From contig JAYKKT010000079.1 in NCBI GenBank assembly GCA_036023115.1, positions 8,879,001 to 8,943,000 on the forward strand: a DNA stretch of 64,000 bases. The letters run 5' to 3'. Positions 13,031 through 23,191 of the stretch are shown here, one piece after another. This stretch comes from Brasenia schreberi. Taxonomy: Eukaryota > Streptophyta > Magnoliopsida > Nymphaeales > Cabombaceae. The position numbers and the translations under genes are program-made. The notes below the pieces were generated by a model, which worked only from the letters and a program-made list of their open reading frames with translations, did no database searches and was not told the origin of the DNA. Numbering within the stretch: position 1 is the first letter of the stretch; the number at the start of each line of letters is the position of its first letter.

Positions 13031-13338
13031 TAATAATCCATAATTGTTACTCATACACCTTTTTTGCTAAACATATACCTTTGTTTCAAAAAAATCTAAA
13101 ATTACCCTCCTACAATTTCTCTATCATCACACATTCTCTTCCCACAACTCTTCACTCTAATAGTCCTGTTGTCGGAGTTGACAGAGTTCCACTGTTAGTT
13201 CTATACCACTTTTAATCTATTTTTAACCTTATTCAATTCCTATAACTGTAATAGGGATATTATTCAAAATCTTTCATCGATCCAACAAACAATCACACAA
13301 AATCGAATAAAAATATATAAAGTTTCTGTCAAGTTTCC

Positions 13339-14250
13339 TACAACTAACTGGTAAGTGAGTATATTTGTTTCTACATATGTACATCACTATTTTTTATTGA
13401 ATTCTCTTTTGCTCATAGTGTGTTCGTCAATAGGGTTGTGGGTTTATACACAGTTAAAAGGATTCCTCGACAGCTCCACTGGGTGGTTCAATATGATATT
13501 AACACAGCTCCATTTCTTGATAGAGTTACAAGTCACGAAACTAAAAAAGTCTTTTGAGGAATCGAGATTGTTTGCATACATTATGTCAATTATATAGAAG
13601 AGATGATAATAAATATAAAAAAAGAGTCTCACGACTGCATTTGATCTAATTATCAAAGTGATGAGACATGTAGAAACAATATGTATTCATCCCCAATCAT
13701 GTAGATTATACTATTGTGGTAGTATTAATTGTCATGTACTCATGAGATCACTATTTTTTGAGTGGTGAGGCACTCCAATTTTCTCCAATTGATTTGTTTT
13801 AAAAGGAGCTTGACATGTAGGTGGAAAGGACTTTCATATTTGAGTACAAAGATAAGGGCCAAAGAAAGATAACTAAGATGTATAATATTATCTACCAACT
13901 ATTACTCATCCTAATATAGAAAAACAAAGGAAGTTGGTTGACTTGTTAGACGAGCATCTCAAATCTCATCACACTACATTGCAAGCACACCTTCTAATAT
14001 ATCTATTAAAAGAGAGTTGCATTTATCGGAGCATGAAGAGAGGGGTGTTACTTAAGGAAAGGCCAGTAGGGATCAAGGACAAGGACATAGATGAGTGTGT
14101 GGAGTATCTCCTAGATATGGTGTTTCTTTTTGAAGTAGTTTTGATCCTGTATTTGATATTACGTAGGATTCAATTGCTCTATGTATTGATACATCTCATG
14201 ACAAAAAGACTACCAAAAGATTAGATTTTGGATAACCCAATAAGACGGAG
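13339..14250 (+). pseudogene. MULE (FAR1-like) transposase, C-terminal part, broken
   Basis: A GTAAGT donor at about 13,350 and a CATAG acceptor at about 13,417-13,421 bracket an intron in the same place as in element B. The next codons read RVVGLYTQLKR (the 'RVESAHAxLK' site of the family, key residues altered). After a frameshift comes FLDSSTGWFNMILTQLHFLI and then ELQVTKLKKSFEESR, the usual helical segment after that motif. Further right, at about 13,700-13,800, CGSINCHVLM and GTPIFSN are degenerate counterparts of the SWIM-type zinc segment (C-x-C...H). Multiple stops and frameshifts are present. Confidence 0.6.
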
Positions 14251-14254
14251 GCAC

Positions 14255-14600
14255 CTTGGTTTATGATTTTATATGTTGATAGATGGGTGAATATTCTTTA
14301 AAGTGATAATTGCAAATACCACATCATTGAGGAGCTTTTAAGAGAGGGTGAGGCATGGTAACCTAAAGCTCATAGATTGTATTTTAGAGAGGTTGCTAAA
14401 CACATACCGTGTTAGCCTGCATCGAGGCCCACTGCTCATGATATGCAACAAGGTGATCAGAAGGATGATCCATATGAGTGATATTGCTTATCCACTTAGT
14501 CGTATGAGATGCTCTATCAACCAACTTCGGACAATGCCTAATTCTGAAGGCCAAAAAATACTTATAAATTCATGTCTACAAAAAATGAAAACATTCTTCT
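14255..14600 (+). pseudogene. OTU-like segment fused to the MULE transposase, broken
   Basis: Translation gives DRWVNIL, a stop, then SDNCKYHIIEELLREGEAW. This lines up with the catalytic-cysteine region of OTU-like proteases found at the C-terminus of some plant MULE proteins (D-G-N-C-G-F/Y-R pattern; here D-N-C-K-Y-H). The Cys is retained and the preceding Gly is lost. Downstream frames (14,348-14,608) are shifted. The assignment rests on one motif. Confidence 0.4.
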
Positions 14601-14699
14601 ATCATTAAAATATATAAGTACACTAGCATTGATTTATTGTTAAATTCAAACAAAAATAATAGAAAAACTTGTACCTACAACAAAGTATTATAGCTACTA

Positions 14700-16000
14700 A
14701 GGTGGTGTATCTCTATGCAAGAAGTATTTTTTTAATTGTCTATACGAGTAGGCCAACATCATTATACCCTAAGTACATGGCTGGCCCTCACTAATGCAAA
14801 AGCTAACAAATAAACAATTGAAAGAGAGACCATATCCCTCGATTAATCTTGGTATATAGTAACTCTATGTGATACAACAAAAGAACATCTTTTACTCAAG
14901 CGCAATCTTTCTTCTCTAAGCACATACTTAGAGCATCTCAAACTTACACCTTCATACTTCAATTGTACCTTCACTTCATCATAATCTATGCCTATTAGTT
15001 AAACTATAATATCTATCTTAACCATCGCCTCTATCACATTGTGAAGGCTATAACACGACTATCCAATGAAAAATCTAAATCTCATCGACATCATGGAGAG
15101 TGACAATCATTTCATCATGCATCATATGAAAGCTATTAGTTTTAGGTTGTCATCTCTCAATAAAAGTAGTGTGCAATGATTGATCCAAAGTTTAAAATAA
15201 CAAACCTTCTTGCTCAAATAACTTATATTGTTACACAATATCCTCCCATCTACCTAGTATTACTATTCTTGCAGAAGTCGCTACTGAACCAAAGCATTGC
15301 GTTTTGTTATGTCATGAGTTTCTATAATTCCTACATATTTTCACAATGTTTGTTAGTAATATATCTAAGATCTTTTACTTATAGTTGATGAAATGAATTA
15401 CATGTTTTCATCAAATCATATATGCAATGTGACCTAATGGGGAGCAACTCTAAGAGTGATATGATTATCACCCTCTACAAGGTAATCATTGGATGAAGCT
15501 TTGAAGGTTCAGTTTTAATGTGATATTCTAAAGAAGCTGCAAAATAATCTATGTAAAACTGTGGCTACATCGTTGGATGATCCACATGCTCTTCTTTGTA
15601 TTGTCACCATAGTCATCTACTATATGTTAACCGGAAGGCATTTTGCCTTCTTAATAATGCTATAAGAATACTGCATTCTACTTATCCACCTTTATATATT
15701 ATCACCTCTCATAGTCATTCCTACTATAAAATCCAAAACTTATGTTTCATTTGAATATATAAGAAAGTTTACAATAAGCCACTAAGAATATAATACAAAC
15801 ATAGTAAGAGATGCAACTTAGCACGTTCAATAGAGCGATAGGTCATGATCAAGATGCACCAACTCATGCAAAGAAATGCGCTCAAGTGCATACGTGGAGG
15901 CAAAGAAATGCATTGTATGAGTGAGTCAAAGTTTCAAGCCGCATACGTGGTTACTAATGACAACATTGCTAGATGCGGCTCGACCGCGGTGCTAACCATA
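14700..16000 (-). pseudogene. Plant mobile domain (PMD, aminotransferase-like) protein remnant
   Basis: On the minus strand, about 15,060-15,195 reads TLDQSLHTTFIERWQPKTNS followed by FHMMHDEMIVTLHDVDEI. This is the diagnostic 'ERWRPETxxFHxxxGEMTxTLxDV' core of the plant mobile domain (MAIN/MAIL1-type and TE-borne relatives). Towards 14,760, weaker matches follow with many stops. Upstream sequence to 16,000 is homologous to 9,440-10,000 in element B. PMD genes are known both as host genes and as passengers of plant TEs. Here the position inside MULE termini, opposite the transposase, indicates a TE gene. Confidence 0.55.
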
Positions 16001-16473
16001 TGATGCATCCCAACCATGTCTTTTTTCTTGACCAACCACTTCCTCTAATCATGAGAAAAATGAAAAAACACCCAAATAAAATTTTGTAGAGAAGAAATGA
16101 AATGCAGGTTTGAAGAACGATAAAATCACTTTTCAATAACGATGAAATCGTATGATGAAAATGAACAACTAATGAAATCACGCTGAGGTTGGTTGAAGAT
16201 TCTGTGATGGAGAAAATAGAGGTGAAAAAGAGAGAATCAACCGCAAAGGATATTTCTCAAAAAAAACCACATTAAGGAGAGTACGGGTGTATGAATAGTA
16301 ACACCCTTCGGACCATCGTTTTACTTTTGAACACACCCACCTGGTACGGTAGTGTAAAGAGGTCTAGAAGCCATGGGTCATGGTGGGCTTGCTGCTTCGA
16401 TATTTTCTTCAGGAATTTGGAGTGCCTGCTCGTCGGTCGAAATTGTCTGATTGGTCTCTTTCATGGGATCCCT

Positions 16474-16594
16474 ATGGAACTTGAAGAACCAGACGATCTC
16501 TCGCCTTCTTTCGAGAAACTGAAGATAACGAATTCGACCGCGCCGCTTCCTTCCGCAATCGTCCCTAGGCCTTTCGATTCTCCACATCCTCTTT
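16474..16594 (+). CDS. Possible 5' exon of an unidentified gene
   Basis: An ATG at 16,474 opens 40 codons (MELEEPDDLSPSFEKLKITN..., then Pro-rich) that end at a consensus donor, TCTTT|GTAAGT, at 16,594/16,595. The stretch is richer in CpG and G+C than its surroundings and is followed by T-rich intron-like sequence. It starts just after MULE element D. The protein segment is not recognised. It could be the first exon of the gene whose exons lie at 32,959-49,775 (same strand), but nothing in the sequence proves this. An overlapping minus-strand frame (16,378-16,686) is an alternative without motif support. Confidence 0.25.
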
Positions 16595-16998
16595 GTAAGT
16601 TTTGAATCAGCTGACACTTTGACTGCAAAAGCTTTCCTGGAACATCTACTGACGTATTTTCTTCTTCTCGAATACCCATGATTCACTTTTTGATTTCTGT
16701 GCCCACCGCGTTGAATTCTGTTGTTGTGTTTTTCCGTTTCCTAGATTTTGAGTTTCTTTGGCATGTTGGGTGTATTTGATTGTGGCTTGGCTGATTCTGT
16801 TCATTTCCAAGTTAACAGATTCTTTCTGTCTACTTGTACTGACGTGACTTTCAATGATACGAAGAAAGGAGTGTATTCTTTCGTAAAGGTGGTTCATATT
16901 ATCGAATCAAAATCTCTATGTACGGTTGTCTGTCTTTATCTACTTCTCAAAATATTATATCTGTTCATATTTTCAACCACAATATTGAGCTCAATAAC

Positions 16999-17059
16999 GT
17001 CAAAGAATCCATGAATCAGACCCCACTTGGGGTGGGAAAAGGCTTGGTTGTTGTTGTTC
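16999..17059 (+). mobile_element. LINE 3' end (about 60 bp)
   Basis: The sequence matches the last 60 bp of the full-length LINE: TCAAAGAATCCATG, then ACCCCACTTGGGGTGGGAAA, then GGCTT and a short (GTT)n tail. It is an extremely 5'-truncated insertion. Confidence 0.8.
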
Positions 17060-17202
17060 ATATTTTTAACCCCATCTTGTAAGATATTTAGGCCCAATTT
17101 GTAGCACAAACAGACAGAACAAATGAGTCTGCACTGTTTTTATGATAGATTACATTCGTAATCAATTCTTACGGTACTTGTTTTGCTATTTTCATGCCAT
17201 AT

Positions 17203-17425
17203 AATTTCAACTCTTCTTAAGTTGGATTGAGGATAAATCCCAACTTGAAAAGAATTTAATGGCATATACACACGCTTGAATTGAAAAAGAAAACTAGCCC
17301 CATGTACTAGTGATCCTACATCTAATTTTAGTTCTTCTTTATGGATTGAGGGTAGAGCCCAACTTGAAAAAGTTTGATGGCATATGCACACGATATGGAT
17401 TGGAAAGAGTAACTAGCTCCGGTTG
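17203..17425. repeat. Two-copy tandem repeat, about 121 bp unit
   Basis: Unit 1 (about 17,203-17,305) and unit 2 (about 17,324-17,425) share CTTCTT, then GGATTGAGG, then CCCAACTTGAAAA, then ATGGCATAT(A/G)CACACG, then AACTAGC. The minus-strand open frame at 17,140-17,391 simply spans both copies. Confidence 0.7.
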
Positions 17426-17591
17426 GTTATGTCTTGGGTTCTTGATTCCTTAGAACCAAAGATTGCATAAGTTATTTCCTTTTGAGAGAATGCATATGAT
17501 TTAAGGACATGTATAGAGCAGAATAGTACTATTAAAATAATATTTTCTGATTATTTGAGTTTATGATTTAAGGACATGTATAGAGAATAAA

Positions 17592-17628
17592 TTATGGGAA
17601 AAGGCTTAGCTATTGTAGTTGTTGTAGT
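17592..17628 (+). mobile_element. LINE 3' tail remnant
   Basis: The sequence TTATGGGAAAAGGCTTAG followed by degenerate TTG units matches only the last few dozen bases of the LINE family. It may be a minimal insertion or a deletion remnant. Confidence 0.55.
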
Positions 17629-17914
17629 ATTTGAGTGAAACGATGAGATCACTAACATGACACAAATCAGTCGTGGAGTATCTTGGAGCTGTTAAGAACT
17701 TAAGAGCATGTAGGATGAACTAGCTACTCATTTGCTTATTATAAATGGTTGAATTGAAAATGAAGGGAAGGGAAAATTTACAAATTTTTGGGAGGTGTAA
17801 ACCTTATTAGGGCTTAATTTGCTGTCTTTCTTTTTCAAAGTTACCATCCTTTAGCATGCTTTTTATAACAAAAGTGAGGAAACTAGAAACAATTTTGACT
17901 AAAGGTTTCAAAAC

Positions 17915-18222
17915 TAGTGGCACCAATAAATGATAAAATGAGGGAAAACCATTTGAGATGGTTTGGACACGTAGAAAGATGCCCAAAGGAAGTTCCGATA
18001 AGAAGGTATGGGAACCTAGATTGTGAAAATGTTAAAAGAGAAAAGGAAGACCACAAAAGTGTTGGAAGGAAACAATAAAAAATGATATAACTTATGTTGA
18101 GTTAACTATTAGCATGACACATGATCGAGCTCTATGGAAACAATTAATCCATGTAGCTGACCCCATCTAATATGAAAAAAACTTAGTTGTTGATGTTGTT
18201 TACTTAGTTGTTGATGTTGTTT
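17915..18222 (+). mobile_element. LINE 3' fragment, sense
   Basis: This fragment matches the last 300 bp of the LINE: codons for APINDKMRENHLRWFGHVER, the GRGRPQKCW block (here frameshifted), and the terminal region. The tail contains a perfect-looking 21-bp tandem duplication (ACTTAGTTGTTGATGTTGTT, twice, about 18,181-18,222). It is 5'-truncated. Confidence 0.85.
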
Positions 18223-18487
18223 CAAAACTACATCAAAATATTTAAAAGTTCAGCTCTTGCCACTATCAAGAAATAGGTGGACAAAGAAGTCTTGCATGCA
18301 ATTATGGAAGATCTATAGTGTTCCTGGATGTGAAAAAGGTCATGGAAATTGTGGCATCCTCCTCCAAAATCTGAATTATTCGGATAACATTGTGCATGTG
18401 AAAGAGTTGGATTCAACATATTCACTTGAAAGGTAAAAATGAAGTGTTTCGTTGTTTGGTTGACCCAAATTGCTATCAAAGTGGGAA
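18223..18487. other. No gene recognised
   Basis: This short interval between two LINE fragments has no motif. A 109-codon minus-strand frame (18,228-18,557) crosses into the next LINE fragment and is not supported. Confidence 0.4.
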
Positions 18488-18693
18488 AGAACAACAATAA
18501 TAACAAAGCCTTTTCACATACTAGATGGGGTCGACTATATCGATTCTTTGTTTTCACAAAGCCCTATCATAATTTGTAGAATCCATGGTAAATAAGTTTG
18601 CAAAGTTTTACACTGATTATCGAAAGCCTAACAAGTCCTTTATCTGAGCTTGGGACCGGCTAAGCAAGGGTGATCCCTTACATGGGCATAGTT
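18488..18693 (-). mobile_element. LINE with nearly all of its interior deleted, antisense
   Basis: About 60 bp of the LINE 3' end (tail of ACAATAATAAC units, AAGCC, ACTAGATGGGGTCG) is joined at about 18,560 to about 130 bp of the LINE 5' end (AATTTGTAGAATCCATGG ... GGGTGATCCCTTACATGGGC). Both parts are in the same antisense orientation, so it looks like a copy that lost some 3 kb internally. It abuts the truncated end of the copia element at 18,694. Confidence 0.75.
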
Positions 18694-18699
18694 GGGCAA

Positions 18700-19500
18700 G
18701 AACAATGGAATTTTTTTTTGTCAAAAGACTATTAGGATTACGTTGATTACACTATTCAAGAGCCAAATTTTAAATTTGATGGGTTTGACGAAGATGATAT
18801 CATCAAGGCCCAAGAAAATTATAAACAAAATTTGAAAATATAGAAAAAAATGAACGTAAACATTATTTGGATTATTTGTCAAAATATAGATGAAAAACTT
18901 CGCAATAGAATCAATATCTTTAAAAATGCTTTTAAAACATGGGAGTATTTAAAGAAAATCCATTCTCAATATGACTTTGTGTTTCAAATTGATTTAATGA
19001 AAAAATTATAATGTTTAAGTAAGACAACTTAATCTTTAGGGATTATCACAATGATTTTTCAAAATTATTAAATTAATTACGAAGTTTTGATAAATTTGAA
19101 AACTTCAAAGAAGGAATGAATTTCAAGAATACCTAGATAAATAATATTTTCTCTTATTTATGCAGGTCTAAGAAAAGAATTTAAAAACATTAGATCCACT
19201 TTAATCCATAGAGAACTCAGACCATGGGTGATGGATTCCTTGTCGATCTAGTTATAGAAGAAACTAGATTAAAAAAACTCATTGCTTTTGAAGGAGGTCG
19301 TTCTTGCCACTTCTAGACCATGGACAAATCTAAAGACCTACAAAACGTCACATGCCAAGAATTTTGAAGAACAAGGCAAGACTATCATGAAGTCCGCGAT
19401 TACATGACCCAACAAAAGTACTATTTATCACTATTGCAAGGAGAGTGGGCATATCAAGACTTCTTGTCCTTTTTTTATGAGAAAAATCAATAATGCGTCC
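18700..19500 (+). pseudogene. Copia gag, broken
   Basis: Pieces in different frames read EPNFKFDGFDEDDIIKAQEN and WEYLKKIHSQYDFVFQ, typical of the copia gag (the 'A-KxWxxL...H' region). Near 19,430 is a nucleocapsid zinc knuckle in which the first Cys is replaced (YHYCKESGHIKTSC against C-x2-C-x4-H-x4-C). There are many stops. Confidence 0.7.
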
Positions 19501-19939
19501 ATCTTGAAAGATAAAGAGGGAGAAGTACTATCCTCAAACATCAATGCTTACATTAAAGAAATGTTCAAGGAGAAAGCTAACATATATGAAAATGTGCTAT
19601 CCATAAATTCTCAAGGTATGTCTTGATTTTTAAATTCGGGTGCATCTTTGCACATGACACATAGAAAGAGTTTTTTAAAAACACTTGGTAAAAGACTTCA
19701 AATAAACATATTTTTACGATCGACGGTATAAAACTCCAAGGAAATGAGATTTGAAAGTTTAGAAAATAAAGATTTTAAAGTACTCAATGTAAGCCTTGTA
19801 CCAAAAATCATCTAAATTTACTTTTTGTTGCTCAAATTTGTGGCAATGATTATATAGTATTTTTCTCATCCAAAAATTGTGTGGTGCAAGATCACTTATC
19901 GAAGAAGGTGATTGGATAAGGCCATAAAGAAAGCAGAAT

Positions 19940-20690
19940 ATACAAAATGGATAACTTGATTGTATCAAATTTTGAATGTTATGGTGTAATTCATGACACA
20001 ACTCTTTGGCACAAAAGATTCGGTTACTTGAATATGAAAAAGTTGTGTAATAATGTATTATTGACAATAATAAAGATAAAGATGTTTGCAAAAAATGTAT
20101 TCTTGAAAAATTGCATCATATGCCTTTTGGTGGGAGAAGTTTTATTCCAAGTAAACCCTTTGAATTAGTTCATTCTGACATTTGGGGACCCTCTCATATT
20201 GTTTCTAAAGGAGGAGTTGGATACTATCTGACTTATGATTTTAGTAGATATACTTGGATATTTCTCTTAAAACATAAATCTAAAGTATTTATAAGTTTTT
20301 TGATATTTCCTAGTATGATTATGAACCAATTTGACACCACACTTAAAATCTTGAGATCGGATTTCGTTGGTGAGTGTATGTCAAAGAATTTCAAAACTAT
20401 TTGGAAGCACATGAAATTTTACATCAAAAATGTTGCACAAAACCCCCATAACGAAATGGTTTAGTCGAACGAAAAACATACACATTATAAAAACTAGTAA
20501 AAGTCTCTTGATTGCTAATAAGGTACCAAAATTCTTATGGGTGGAAACTATCTTTACTGCCATATATCTAATAAATGGAATGCCTTCTTCTAAACTTGGT
20601 AACATTTCTTCTTTTGAAAAATTGTTTAGATTTGTCCGAAATTATAAAAGATTGAGAGTTTTGGATGTAGATGTTTTGTTTTTTATCTCC
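19940..20690 (+). pseudogene. Copia GAG-pre-integrase and integrase core, broken
   Basis: LWHKRFGYLNMKKLCNNVLL is the GAG-pre-integrase H...H start, and FELVHSDIWGPS carries the first catalytic Asp of the integrase. LRSDFVGE lies where the second Asp region (normally RSDNGGE) should be, altered. Then MPSSKLGN marks the 'NRxPS' region after the third acidic residue. Three overlapping frames (19,947-20,168; 20,111-20,464; 20,430-20,693) show at least two frameshifts. Confidence 0.8.
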
Positions 20691-20914
20691 TAAAGCCATG
20701 ACATTTAGAAAAAGGGTTATAAGTGTTTTGATCCCCAAAAAGATAAACTTTATGTGTTAAGAGATGTGAAATTTTTAGAACACAACTATTCTTATGACTC
20801 TAATATTGAAGATAAATAAAAATAATATCTTTATAAATAACTTTACTAACTTAGAAGATAGTGAAAATAAAGATGGTGATAGAGAAAAAACCTAACTTAC
20901 ATAGACACTTCTAA

Positions 20915-21570
20915 GAGGTGGAGTGTCGACCTCGACACGGGTGCGACACCAACAATGTGTCGGTTTGGCATGGCAAAAAAAAACGAAAAAAAATTTATTT
21001 ATTTATTTTTGTAACTCATGGTTCTGGCGTCTATGGTGTATTTATCCTTGAGAACCCGATTAAAGAGGGAGTAATCCGTGAAGACGATGAAACTGAAGCC
21101 TCGTAATCGACTCATGACCTTATCTCCCATGATGACCACCTGAGTTACCTCACCATAGTTTCCAAAATGCTCCTTCAGCTTATCTTCCATCATCTCTCAT
21201 GAACTCTGCCGATGAACGTAGAAAAATATCTCAACGCGGACCTTCTTCACTTCCTTTTGTGTGGATATTCCATTCGATTTTGAAGTTTGGGTCTTTTTGG
21301 ATAAATGGGTCCGGATAGTGAAGATTGATTTGTGTATTATGATGAAATTAGTAGCTGTTTACAGTTTATGTGTTTTGCTTTAATGTAAAGTTGTGTACTT
21401 GCTATTGTCATATACTTATGTTAATTGATGTCTCACTTGTTGTAGCTTGAATATTATATATAGTATATAATATTATATATCCTAGTTGTGTCGCCGCACT
21501 CAAAATTTTTGAAATTTACCGTATCCCGCACCCTCACCCGCACCCGCACCCGTGTGAATAGGAAGAAACC
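20915..21570. mobile_element. Small DNA transposon carrying a captured RRM gene fragment
   Basis: The insert separates the integrase and RT parts of the copia element. Its ends are rich in short repeated GTGTCG/CGACAC and CACCC(G)CACCC motifs: left GTGTCGACCTCGACACGGGTG, right CACCCGCACCCGTGTG. Read inward from either end these share ACACGGGTGCG, a short inverted repeat. The interior is T-rich and contains an RRM fragment. The superfamily (hAT or MULE) is not settled, and the exact ends and target duplication cannot be fixed. Confidence 0.5.
20999..21235 (-). pseudogene. Captured hnRNP-type RRM protein fragment
   Basis: The minus-strand frame reads EDKLKEHFGNYGEVTQVVIM, then GDKVMSRLRGFSFIVFTDYS, then NRVLKDKYTIDARTM. 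This is an RNA-recognition motif: RGFSFIVF is the RNP1 octamer (consensus RGFGFVxF, with Gly to Ser), and the following 'RVLKDKHTIDGR' phrase is typical of plant hnRNP-A/B-like and Musashi-like proteins. Just upstream, TTCATCGGCAG encodes a degenerate RNP2 (FIGG) in another frame, so a frameshift separates the two motifs. The fragment covers one RRM only, inside a small transposon, and is a passenger rather than a functional gene. Confidence 0.75.
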
Positions 21571-21699
21571 ATTCATGAATGCACAAATTTGGAAATAAGA
21601 GAAAACAATGAGTCTTGTAATGCTATAGTCTTTTTCATTACACTATACTAGAAGACCTAGAGGATAAGAAAATATTAGACTACCACCTAGAATCCTAAG

Positions 21700-22745
21700 G
21701 CTCCCACAAAGATTTATGTCATTTATGTCCTATAAAACCTTTGAACCTCAAAGAATTTTTGTTATTGCTGTCATTTTAAAAGTAAAAGAACCAAACTTCT
21801 ATAATGTAGCCAAAGGTATATAGGAATGAGAAAATGCTATGCAAGAAGAATTAAAGGCTTTAGATAAAACTCAAACATGAGATATTGTACCTAAACCTAA
21901 GGATAAAAAACTTAGCATAGATGGGTATATAAATAAAAATACAGTGATGACACCATAGAAAGATATCAAGTAGTAGCTAAAGGGTATACTCAAGAATACA
22001 TAATAGATTATAAAACAACCTTTGTTCTAGTTGCCATGAAGACAACCATAAGAATTTTGATAACTCTTCACTAAGAAAGTGAAAAGTTTTTAAATTAGAT
22101 GTTAATAATGTGTTCTTCAATGACAACCTAAATGAAGAGGTTCATATGATTCCCCCTAGGATTAGATATCCCAAAAGATCATGTTCTTAAGTTATGAAAA
22201 GCCTTGTATGGTCTTAAGCAAGCACCTAAGGCATAGTTTGATAGATTTGAAAGCTTCGTGCATGCTCATAATTTTTTATCTTGTTATACTAACAAAACCT
22301 TATTCGTAAGGAAGTAAAATGGAGGAATTGTAATACTACTTTTGTATGTTTATGACATGATCATCATCATCATCGGAAGTGATTAAGATAACATATTACA
22401 AGTTAAAAGGGATCTCCACAAGGAGTTTGAAATGAAAGACCTTGGTTTGCTTAGTTACTTTTTAGGAATTAAAATTATACATTATGATAGAGGACACTTT
22501 ATGTCTCAAACTAAGTTTGCCAGTGATATTGTTAGTAGGACAAGTCTAACTGATGAGAAGAAAATAGATACCCCAGAAGTACTTCGAACAAAATTGAGAG
22601 CAATAGATGGAGAGAAACTTGAAGATTCTACATCGTACAAACAGTTGATAGGAGCATTGACTTATCTCATTATCACTTGTCGAGACATATCACATGAGTA
22701 CACACTACAAGACAGTTTAAACAAGCCCCTACTAGTGGTCACATG
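21700..22745 (+). pseudogene. Copia reverse transcriptase, broken
   Basis: Fragments in order include the 'EELKALDKTQTW' entry region (near 21,850), a degenerate LYGLKQAP(R)AWFDRF region near 22,210 and LLYVYDMIIII where YVDDM is expected (near 22,340). The clearest frame, 22,432-22,746, reads MKDLGLLSYFLGIKI ... YKQLIGALTYL, the C-terminal RVT_2 region. Many stops are present. Confidence 0.85.
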
Positions 22746-22879
22746 AGTGCGGTTATGAGAATCATCATATTCATTAAACACTCTGTGGATAAGGGGTATT
22801 TCTAACTTCTTTCTTATACTTATACAAATTGGAGTGAAGATGTCAACAATCAACATTTCACCACCGATTTTTGTATAGT

Positions 22880-23191
22880 TTTAGGTTGTACTTGATCTCG
22901 TGGAGATGTAAGAAGCAACATAAGGTATCATTGTCATTCAAAGAAGCATAATATCAAGCCATGACAACTACTGCTACTGAGATCTGATGGATTATAAAGG
23001 TGTTGAGAGACATGGGGGTCACCCTTGAACAACCATGCACTCTGTTTTCTAACAACAAGAGTGTCATGTACATAACATCTAACAATACCTTCTATGAAAG
23101 AATGAAACACATTGAGATGAACTGTCATTTTGTTAGAGAAGAATCTTTGAAGAAGAAGCTGACTTTGTGCTATGTGCCCTCATTACTATAA
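22880..23191 (+). pseudogene. Copia RNase H, broken
   Basis: The frame 23,000-23,191 reads LFSNNKSVMYITSNNTFYER, then MKHIEMNCHFVRE. This is the copia RNase H signature (DNKSAxxIAxNPVxHxRTKHIExDxHFVRE) with the key Asp and His residues altered. It ends at a stop just before the 3' untranslated region. Confidence 0.85.

Larger units (their letters stand above)
13041..16306. mobile_element. MULE element D, with transposase C-terminus and opposing PMD remnant
   Basis: The left end begins TAATTGTTACTCATACACC and then the ACTAAACATATAC-type block; the right end is ...GTATGAATAGTAACACCC. The left half carries plus-strand transposase and OTU-like remnants. The right half carries a minus-strand plant-mobile-domain remnant. 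The two genes therefore converge, as in two-gene Mutator elements. Element D lacks the catalytic core that element B keeps, and keeps the 3' part that B lacks. Confidence 0.65.
17060..17914. other. No gene; holds a tandem duplication and a LINE tail
   Basis: The stretch is AT-rich with no coding signal. It includes the two repeats given separately. A phrase TATGATTTAAGGACATGTATAGAG also occurs twice (about 17,490 and 17,563), about 74 bp apart. Confidence 0.4.

Noticed and set aside
16378..16686. 102-codon minus-strand Arg-rich frame
   Set aside because: It has no recognisable domain and overlaps the better supported plus-strand exon-like segment with a consensus donor.
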